Assembly (NCBI GenBank): GCA_021432635.1
Contig: MU270031.1
Coordinates: forward strand, 622,118-686,117
Origin: Thozetella sp. PMI_491
Taxonomy: Eukaryota > Ascomycota > Sordariomycetes > Chaetosphaeriales > Chaetosphaeriaceae
DNA: 64,000 bases
Direction: 5' to 3'
Position 1 is the first letter of the stretch. Each line of letters begins with the position of its first letter. The notes below the pieces were generated by a model that was not told the DNA's origin, made no database searches, and saw only the letters and a program-made list of their open reading frames with translations. Of this stretch, positions 39,263 through 48,000 are shown piece by piece. A program made the translations under genes and the position numbers.

Positions 39263-39828
39263 CGGATACATGGCGATCGTGGTGTGGGGGCAGTTCGCGG
39301 CAGTAGCAGGTCGCGGCGGTCAAACCCCTCCTGAATATTATAGAATAGAGGTGACATGTATTGAGAAATAGTTTATTTTTTGGCCAAGATAGAAGCACCA
39401 ATATTGGGATGCAGCGGGGGCGTGCAGCGACGTGCCGCAGTGTCGCCAGTTGGTGTCGATCCGGCCGCAGGGACGCCTCGGCAAGTCAGAAATCAGCATT
39501 TCGAGCTGAAAAATCCCTAGACATAGCATGGACTCTAGAATAGTCATAGAGAGTCTAGTAGCATAAGATAAATCCTCAACTGCTATCGGATCTTTAGGAG
39601 TCAGATTTATGGCGGTATTTTCCAAGTAGGCGGTTAGCACAGGATGTATCAAAGAGGGAATCAGATGGCATGGTTGAAGTGGTATGTCACAAACTAGCGA
39701 CTACCTCTCAGATCTATAAAAGAATACTAGAATTAGGTCATCTCCATAGGCTTCCATCATAAGTAGTGCATGTAGCTGCAGTATTGTTCGCCCTACGCCG
39801 CATCTTAAGCCTACTCGCAAATCGGTAC
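39263..39828. other. Intergenic stretch between pseudogene and small conserved gene
   Basis: AT-richer than average. A 104-codon minus-strand open frame at 39338-39652 has no recognised domain. It may be lost 5' sequence of the pseudogene or chance. Confidence 0.45.
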
Positions 39829-40446
39829 CTACGAAATGACCTCTTTATTGTCTAGAATGCTCCATGTTGGAAGTCTGCTCATGTCACAGCGGCTTGCATA
39901 TCTTCCGCTGGCCACCTTGCCATTGACGTAGTCCAAGCACGCCTCCTGGACCTGAGCAGATTGCACCAGTGCCGACTCTGAAAGCAGCTTTCCGTCCGCG
40001 TGGATGGCTTCCAGAGCTCTTTCAAGCCAGACACGGCACCGAAAACTGGGATCATTTTGGACCACTGGAACATTCTCGAGGATACGCTCCAAATGTGCCT
40101 TGTCCTTTACTTTGGCCACGAGCACACGTGCTAACATGTCGGGCCGGTGCCGCACCTCCGTGATGTCGATGGCCTCGTAGACCCACGCTTCTTTGACTCC
40201 ATTCTCGGTCGGAACAAGAATATTCTTGACGCGATAGCACCTCCCAATTGGCCCCCCAGCAGTGGTGGCTGCCTGGCTGTCGCTCTCTTTCGAGACTAAC
40301 AGGAGAGACCAGTGATAGCTTGGGCGGATGGATAGTCAGCACACAGGGCGTCTCAAGCGTAGCCGAGTTGCATGAGCTTACGAGCCAGGCTGCTTTCGAC
40401 GGTACAGACCGATGTAAAGATTATACTTCGGTCTAAAGAGGTGCAT
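39829..40446 (-). CDS. Small conserved fungal protein with YHWSLL motif
   Basis: Two exons, 40446-40382 and 40318-39829, with a 63-nt intron (GTAAGC donor, GCTGAC branch point, CCAAG acceptor), giving 184 residues. The start MHLFRPKYNLYIGLYRR, then PGSYHWSLLLVSKESDSQ, resembles a family common in filamentous fungi that begins (K)xxLYIALYxR and has YHWSLLxGPK, followed by RYxVKN, VWVYEE, LLVRVLIAKV and a WVxxAL region. Here these appear as RCYRVKN, AWVYEAIDI, LARVLVAKVKDK and RVWLERALEAI. Function is unknown; the YHW stretch suggests a small globular domain. The first exon was found only from splice logic. Divergent from the glutaredoxin gene. Confidence 0.75.
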
Positions 40447-40782
40447 TGCGCCAAAGGACGAGAAGAGCTTGAGTGAATGGCTGGACTCCAAATCGACCCC
40501 TCTGTGCCGTATACTCCGTATCTTAGCTACCTACTGTAGGTACGCCTTCGGCTACGTGCATATTGTTATCGCGCTCGGCTATCCCCTTATCGAGTGACGT
40601 CAAAGGACGAACGCATTGAAAGCGCGCTAATTATTAGCACATGTTCGCATCCCGAGCTCCGGGAGCTTGGATTAAAAATCACCCATTGAGAATTTGCCAT
40701 CCTCTTGGAGTGCGACCCGATTTTGAAGTTCCCTTGCCGACCCGCCGCCAGACCCGATCCAAACTGCAGACCAACCATCAAG
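40447..40782. promoter_or_regulatory. Divergent promoter, small conserved gene and glutaredoxin
   Basis: These 336 bp separate two divergently transcribed genes. A CTACTGTAGGTACG word is near 40531 and TATTAGCACATG near 40633. Nothing decisive. Confidence 0.5.
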
Positions 40783-41509
40783 ATGTTTGCGCGCTCTGTC
40801 CTCTCCAAGGTAAGCCGGCTTTTCTTCCCATAGATATACACAATGCATGCCTCGTTTTCAGTTCATGCCGATTCACCTTGAGCCCTTGGCCTCGGAGGGA
40901 GAGAATCTAGCGGATGCTAACGCGCGCCCTGGCGCACTCTACAGAGCCTCGCCGGCGCCCCGTCTAGGCTGCCTGGCTTCACTGGCATGGCCGCCAAGCG
41001 CGTCGCTTTCCAGCAAATACCCAGCCCCATGCTGCAGCGCCTTGCCGACCGCCGCCTGCTCTCGGATCAGACACGCAAGGCCATTGACGAGGCCGTCTCC
41101 TCCGCCCCCGTCGTGCTCTTCATGAAGGGTACCCCCGAGACTCCCCAATGTGGCTTCTCCCGCGCGACTATCCAGATCCTCGGCCTGCAGGGCGTAGATC
41201 CGAACAAGTTTGCCGCATTCAACGTGTTGGAGGACGCTGAGCTGCGAGCTGGTGCGCATCCCCTCCCATGAAAGAGAGAAGGATATGAAGACCGCGGGGG
41301 CCAAGACTCAGGAACCAGAGCTGACAGGTGGAATCACAGGCATCAAGGAGTATTCGGACTGGCCCACGATCCCCCAGCTGTACGTCGAGAAGGAGTTCGT
41401 TGGCGGCTGCGACATCTTGGTATCGATGCACCAGAACGGCGACCTGGCCAAGCTTCTCGAAGAGAAGAAGCTCCTCGCGCCCCCCGAAGCCGCCGAGGGC
41501 GAGAAATAA
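40783..41509 (+). CDS. grx5: Monothiol glutaredoxin, mitochondrial Grx5 type
   Basis: Three exons, 40783-40809, 40945-41251 and 41340-41509, giving 167 residues. Grx5 carries a [2Fe-2S] cluster with glutathione and passes it on during mitochondrial iron-sulfur assembly. The active-site CGFS motif is in [10 protein letters not shown], with Cys about 78. Other family blocks are [33 protein letters not shown] and [13 protein letters not shown]. The N-terminal 50 residues ([21 protein letters not shown]) are basic and hydrophobic like a mitochondrial presequence. The C-terminus is a short acidic tail. Phases at both introns agree. Confidence 0.93.
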
Positions 41510-41855
41510 AAGGGGGAAGGGGAAAGGGGAGGAAGGAAGCTGATGATACCACCACTCGCTGAGGGCCTCACGGTGTCGAGAGAGCCGCATATCGTCGCGA
41601 CTAGGACTAGGCTCTGGTCTGCGCATGTACACTAACCCACACGGCATATACGCTGGTTTATGAGGCAACGGTGCAGGAATAAATACAGGCGCTCTATGGT
41701 AGACACAACTCTTTGGTTGCTCAGTGCTATGTCAGGTACATCCGAGAGAAAGAGAGCAAACGCGCGTGTGCACAATCCACATTAAGCAGAGGGGTATCCA
41801 GCGACGCAGTGTCTCGTAAAGGCTTGCTTGCTTGCCTACCTGCCTGCCTGCCTGC
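41510..41855. other. Convergent 3' flanks of glutaredoxin and GGT genes
   Basis: The two genes end facing each other 346 bp apart. The spacer holds a tetranucleotide microsatellite at its right end and otherwise nothing recognisable. Confidence 0.6.
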
Positions 41856-41858
41856 CTA
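41821..41858. repeat. Tetranucleotide microsatellite (TTGC)n(CTGC)n
   Basis: GCTTGCTTGCTTGCC followed by CTGC-type units abuts, and slightly overlaps, the stop codon of the GGT gene on the opposite strand. Confidence 0.85.
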
Positions 41859-43995
41859 GGCCGGGTAGGCAGCACCATCGCCGCGCTGGTCGCTCCCCGC
41901 GGACCACACTCCAGTCCCCTCGACCGTATCGACGGTCCAGCGGATGATCTGGCCCCTCCCGAACATGGACCTCTGCATGCCCGTAAGTACCTCCACCTTG
42001 TGACCCAGCTTCCGCAGGCCCTCGACCGTCTCCTCGGGCATCCCCTCCTCAACGTACACGTTGCGGTCGAACTTGTCCCCCTCGTCAGGCATGCCCGACG
42101 CGATGCACACGCGCGGGGCGTCGAGCGCTTGCTGGGGGTTCAGGCCGCCTACCACCTGGCCCAGCAGCACCTGCACGTGGCCCTGCGGCTGCATGAAGCC
42201 GCCCATGACGCCGAACACCGAATGCAGGCTGCCGTCGTCCAGGTTGGTCACCAGGCCGGGGATGATGGTGTGGTAGGGCCGCTTGCGCGGCGCCAGCACG
42301 TTGGGGTGCTCCGGGTGCATGCTGAAGTTGGCGCCGCGGTTCTGCAGCGTGAAGCCGCAGCCGTGCGGGATGATGGCCGTCCCGAAGCCCATGTAGTTGC
42401 TGTTTATGAAGCTGATGGCGTTGCCCTGCGCGTCCGACACGCTGAAGTAGACCGTGTCGCTACTGCGCAGCGCGGGCGACGGCCACGGGTCGCCGTGCCT
42501 GAGAATGTCGCTGGCCTTGTGCGGGTCGAACAACTTGGCCCGCTCGGCCAGGTACGGCTGCGAGAGGAGCTCGGCCGTCGGCACCTTGGTCTCGTTCGGG
42601 TCTGCTACGTACCAACTCGCGTCGGCGAAGCCGATGCGCAGCGCCTCGACGATGGCGTGTAGGTACGGCGCCGTGTTGTGGTCTTCGGGCCCGAAGGTCG
42701 GGATCTTGCCGTCGGCCTCCAGTTCCTGGAGCACGCCCAGCGCGATCAGGGCCACGATGCCCTGGCCGTTGGGCGGGTGCTCCCAGACTTCTAGGCCAGC
42801 CGGCCCGATTCCGGTGGGGGTTTCCATCTTGAGGTCGCCATTGGCGTCGCGCTTCAGGTTCTTTGAGCCCAAGCCTTGCCCTTGGAATTTGAGCCCGATT
42901 GGGTCGACTGGCTCGCTGCCCATCTCGGCATGATGCTTCAGGTCGTCTAGCTCGAGCAGGCCGCCGAGGTCGCGCGTGACCTTGACAATCTCCTCGGCGA
43001 TCCGGCCCGTGTAGAAGCCTTGCTTGCCCTCTTTGGCGAGAGCGCGGAACGTCTGCGCCAGGTTTGGGAGCTTCATGATGTCACCGGCCTTGGGTGCACG
43101 AACCCCGTCCAGCGCTGAAGGGTCGTCCTTGAGCATCTCCGCAAAGTTTGGCGAGGCCCCGCGGATCAAATCTTCTGAGCGTTGCCACTATGGATACATC
43201 AGCATGACTAGGTCCCTCGGCACGGCGAGCCGGCACCAAGTCCCTCTGGAAGGGGGAAAAGGGAAAGGAAATATCAAAGGAGCCAGGGAGGCTACTTACC
43301 GAAAAGGCGGTGATCTCAGACACCGGATACCCCGTCTCGCCGAGCTCAATGGCCGGCGCCAGGATCTGCTCCAGCGTCAGCTTCCCACTCCCGAAGCGCT
43401 CTACCGTGTCGACCCAGCCGGCAGCGGCGCCGGGGACCGTCACAGCGTGGATGCTCCTCGCAGGAAGGTCCTCGCCGTCCCCGAGCCCAAGGGCCCCTTT
43501 GACAGCGTCAAGAGAGCACTTGGCGCCCGAGCGGCCGGAGCCGTTTAGAGCCGACACCTTGCCGGTAGCGGCATCGTAGTACAGGCAGAACATGTCGCCG
43601 CCAATGCCCGTCGAGCAGGGCTCGGTCATGTTCATGCCGGCCGCTTACACAGGACCCAGGGTTAGCTTAGACAATCCTCTCCCCCAGGGGGGGCGAAACG
43701 GGGGGCTGCCATTTGGTCCAACTGGGGCGGGAGCACAACGTACCTACAGCTACGGCAGCATCCTATATGTTGGCATGGTCAGCGCATTGCTCGCGGTTAC
43801 ACGGGAGATGCTGGGGAGCAAGCCACTTACAGCAGCATTGCCCCCTGCATTGAGGATGTCGATACCGCACTTGGCGGCGAGAGGCTGTGTGCATGCCACC
43901 ACTCCTTTGGTGCTGTGGACGACACTTCTCCTACTAGGCCATTTTTGAAAGTTACCCGATGGAGGCGGGTAGACCGAGGGCGTCTTGAGCGGCAT
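41856..43995 (-). CDS. Gamma-glutamyltranspeptidase family enzyme
   Basis: Four exons, 43995-43831, 43762-43744 (19 nt), 43643-43300 and 43187-41856, giving 619 residues. The family is made as a proenzyme that cleaves itself before a threonine; the mature enzyme hydrolyses or transfers gamma-glutamyl groups, typically of glutathione. Seen: AGGNAADAAVAVAAGMNMTEP, STGIGGDMFCLYYD and VPGAAAGWVD in the large part. SSDTVYFSVSDAQGNAISF places the nucleophile Thr at about 421, followed by FGVMGGFMQPQGHVQ. The N-terminus (MPLKTPSVYPPPSGNF) has no signal peptide or membrane span, so it resembles the non-secreted YwrD-like branch rather than the classic surface GGT. Substrate is therefore uncertain. 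Confidence 0.88.
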
Positions 43996-44671
43996 GGTAT
44001 CACGAAGAGGACGGGAAAGACTCGAGGCAGAGGCGAAGACAACCAAAAAAAAATAAAACAGAGTTAAGGCGATCAGAAACCTATCGAGCGCCTTGGACGA
44101 GATGGCGATAGGTGAGGGGGGGTTGTAGTTAGGGCTCGGGCTTGTCAATATTAGGAAGGGGGGGGCTGAGAGCGCCGATGCGGTCCCGGAGCTATAAGCA
44201 AACTGCTCGTCGCAAAGAGGGGCAAAAACAGAGAACCGCCCAGCAAAGATAGCAAAAAAAGGTGGGCAAAAGGTGGGTAGGGAAGCCGGGAGCTCTCGGC
44301 CTCGGTCGCCGCTGGTCGAAAACCGGAGAGGCCCTTCCCCCACTAACTAGCATCGGAGGGTAGGTTGCATTGACCTGCTTGTTTCGGTGGCCTGAGCGAC
44401 GGACACCACCGCGTCGGCCACCCGAGCTCGTGGTGGCTTGCTATCCCGTTGGTGCTGGCCCCGAAATGGAAAGAGTGCTTGGTGGAGCGTTGTCAGAAGA
44501 TCCACGGCACCCACACCCGAGAAAACCGTTGTCTTGATCTCCACTACATCTCAGACAGGTCGGGAACTGGCCCGGGTCTGAGTCGGACTGCCTTTGACGA
44601 GCGTGTCCGTAGCGCCACCGTGACCTCAACCTGCCAGTCTCTACAGGGGACGCACCCCGATTTATGTCTCC

Positions 44672-44705
<34 letters not shown>

Positions 44706-45068
44706 GATTTGTTTTAACACAGTCACTCTGGTGACCCGGGATAGGATCGTCGAATGCAAGTCTGCCCTCTCCACATAGTTTTGAGCCTATCTTGGCACAA
44801 CATAGCACACAGCCCGGCACAGCACAGATGAGGAATTTCGTTTTGTCCATGTCATTTGGCTAGCTACCTATTCCGTTCCTAGCTTCTTGGCAGCAGCTCA
44901 CTGTTCTCTCCTTGTCGTCCCTTCCTGAACCCCCTCTCCCCGAACCCCTAGGGGAATCTACTTGTACAAATACAGCAAAGTGGTCGGGGCCTGTCGGGGA
45001 GGAGGGAAGGGGTCGTTTTACTCATACATTGTAACGACCGAAGGCGAAACTGCAGCCTAAGGTAGCCA
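43996..45068. other. Intergenic stretch between GGT and PNUTS-like genes
   Basis: Both flanking genes run leftward, so this is the GGT promoter plus the PNUTS-like 3' flank. It holds the (GA)n microsatellite at 44674-44703 and no recognised gene. Confidence 0.55.
44674..44703. repeat. (AG)15 microsatellite
   Basis: Thirty uninterrupted bases of alternating A and G, about 680 bp upstream of the GGT start codon. Confidence 0.95.
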
Positions 45069-48000
45069 CTAGGCGTGGCGGTAGGTGCACCGGTCGCCCT
45101 TCGCGCACTTGCCCTTGAGCCAGAACGAGCATTGCTTCGTTCCAACCTTGCTTGGATTGACGGCGCGAGAGGGTTCCGAGTCTTCGCCCTCGTCGGTTCC
45201 GGCAGCGCCGCCGCTGCCGCGGTTGCGACGACCGCCGTGGCTGCGGTTTTGGCCGCGGCCCGTGCTGGCAGCTTGCTGCCCGTGACCAGCGTGCCCGCCA
45301 TAGCCTTCGGCGGATCCTCCGCGCATCATACCGCTGCTTGCAACGGCAGGTGCCGCCTGGTGCGTTCCCAGCTGCAGCTGAGCCAGCACTGCCTGCACGC
45401 CAGCATTCTGCTGCTGTTGCTGCTGCTGCATTTGCTGCTGCTGTTGTTGCTGCTGCAGTTGCTGTTGTTGCTCCTGCTCTTGTTGCTGCCGCAGTTGCTG
45501 TTGCTCCTGCTGCTGCTGGTAAAAGGCTCCGGCTGCCTGTGGGTTCTCTTGCCAGTACCGCACCCATGCTGCCGCATGATCCTCCCGGCTAGGCTGGGCT
45601 TGAGCCTGCTCAGCTTGCAGGACCGCTGCTCTAGCTGCTTCCTCCATTGCTTTTGCCTGGGCCTGAGCCTGTGCCTTTGCCTCAGTCTCGGCGTGAGCCT
45701 GCGACCGGATCTCCGCGATCACCCGGTTTTGCATCTCCAGAGGACGGTCCCTATTAAACTGCGCGACAAAGTTCTCTAGGGTATCGGCCGATTTCTGGAC
45801 CTCCGGGTTGGCGTAATCGTGGCGGCGCTGCGTTGTGGCCTTGGCTGGGTCATATGGATCGTTGACCGAATAGGGAAGCGAAGATTTGGGAATGCTGTTC
45901 CACGGGATGTTGGTCAACATGTCAGCCACTGCATTCCCACGAGCCATTTCCATGCCTGAGGCATTCCAGTCCACGGCCATCATCTTCTGTAGATAGGCCG
46001 AAAGATTGTTCGCGTCGATCGGACGGCGGTCGGGGTCGGCCGCTGTAGCCGTGGTAGGCGCTTGGGGTGGTGGATGGGCTGTCACAGGGGTGGGCTGGGT
46101 TGGACGCTCAGCGGGCAGTGCCATATTCTGGTTCTGACGGATGACAGCGTCCACCTTCTCCATCACGTTCTGATAGTCACCGAACACGGGATTAGCTTGC
46201 CGGTGTAGTGCGTGCTCGGCGGCCTTGCGGAGACCCTGCTGCTGAAAGTCCTTGTGGCGACGATGCATCTCATCGAGTAGGGGTGCGCCGGTGGGCAAGG
46301 GCCATTGTTCGGGCTGTTGGGTCGAGGCAGGACCGCTGGAGGCAAGAGTCGGGGACTTGGGCGTGGGAGGGATGTCCTCCTTGGAGGTGTAAACAACGGA
46401 GAGCACCTTGCTGTCGCGGTCCTCCATGAAAGCCTGCTCGGCTGTTCGGAACTGCTTGGGCCCGCCGCGGGTGGTATATGCTTCGCCTCGTGCGGCTGTC
46501 GCCAGTGAGCTGGGGAAGTCGATGGGAATCAGATCCTCGTAGGAGCGGATGTTGCTGAGATGACTCTCTCTGAGGGCTCTGCCTTCGTCCGTCTTGCTCT
46601 CCGAGTTGTCGATTCCCCAGGTCATAAAGTCACCCGGCTCTTCGTCTTCATGCCGCTCGAACTCGCGGACCTCGACCAGGCGATCGTCGCTTTTGAAGGT
46701 CACGCGCAAATTCTGTCGGCGGCGCTCTTCTTTGCGGAGACGGCGTTTCTTTTCTTCCTCCGTTTCCTCTTTAGCGGGATCGGCTGGCAGCACGGGGCCG
46801 CGACGCGTCTCAGTCTTCGGGTCGTTGATCTCATCCAGGAGCGATGCAAACTTGGATTTGCCGGAAGGCGGAGGCGCCGGCGCCTTTTTGACAACCGGCG
46901 GTTTGTTGCCCGTCAACGAAGACGATGTAGAGGACGAACCGGCGGCAGGCTTTGAGCCTGGTTTGGTAATCTCTAGTTTAGAGAAGTCCATCTTGGGCGC
47001 GGGCTCGGGCTTGACGGCTGGCTTTGGAGGATCGGAGGTTGGTGAGTCGGTTCTGGGCGCCGGTTTGACTGGTGCTCGCTTTCCTGGTAGCACTCCAGCT
47101 GCCGGCTTGGCTGTCGCCGTGGACGAGGTTGCGGGCGACTTCTTCACTGCCAGTTTAGCCGCCAGCGAAGTGGACGAGGATCTGGCAGCAGCCGGGGCTG
47201 GCTTGGTGGCGGCGGGACCGGATAGCGCAGGGGAGGAAGAAGATTTGGTGGCCCCAGTCGCTAGCTTCTTAGACGTACGTACTTCGGCGTCCTCCTCGCG
47301 AGGACGTTTCGTAGCGGAAGCTGATCGAACAGCACCGGTGGTGCCATCCGACTTCTTGCTTGGGCTGCCAGTCTTGGCACCCTTTTGATCAGCGGGCTTT
47401 GCAATTTGGCGGGGGGAGCCGTCTTTGTCCTTGTTTTTCTCAACCATTGCGAGAAGGTCGTCCAGCAGCTGGTTGACTTCGTCGTCGCCCCTTTCGCGGA
47501 GGAGCTTTACCTTAGCGCCCTCGAGTTTGTATTTTCCCTCGAGAAGGAATGGGGTGAGAGTGGTGAATCGACAAAGCAGCTTGAGAATTGTCTTGGCTAG
47601 CGATGAGTTGCCCTCGTCTTGGTTATTAAGATTCACGAGAACGTTGAGTACCGCTGTGGTGACAAGATTTTCGGAGCCCAGCCGTTGCAGGAAAGTGGAG
47701 TCTGGGAGATCGAGGCCGTATTTAATGATTCTCCGCAACTTATCGCTCGGTTCGCGCAGCTGCTCCCGCATCTTGGCGATGCCATCTCCTTTAACCGACT
47801 GAGGGTCCTTCTTCCGCATCCTCACAGCGTTCTTAAGTTCTGAATAGGCGGGGGTTTCCTTGAGGATAGTCACGGCACCTCGGATCCGAGCGGAGTAGTC
47901 GTCGAGCACCTTCTTCACGTACTCGGCGTGGTTGTTCAGAGCCGGGGGCAGAAACAGTTCAGCCTCGATTACCATATCCTCAGTCGCGGGTGGCTCCACC

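Noticed and set aside
39338-39652. 104-codon minus-strand open frame
   Set aside because: No domain recognised; possibly leftover 5' sequence of the 2EXR pseudogene, but nothing ties it to that gene.
45075-45779. 234-codon leucine-rich plus-strand frame
   Set aside because: It is the antisense of the polyglutamine tract in the PNUTS-like gene.
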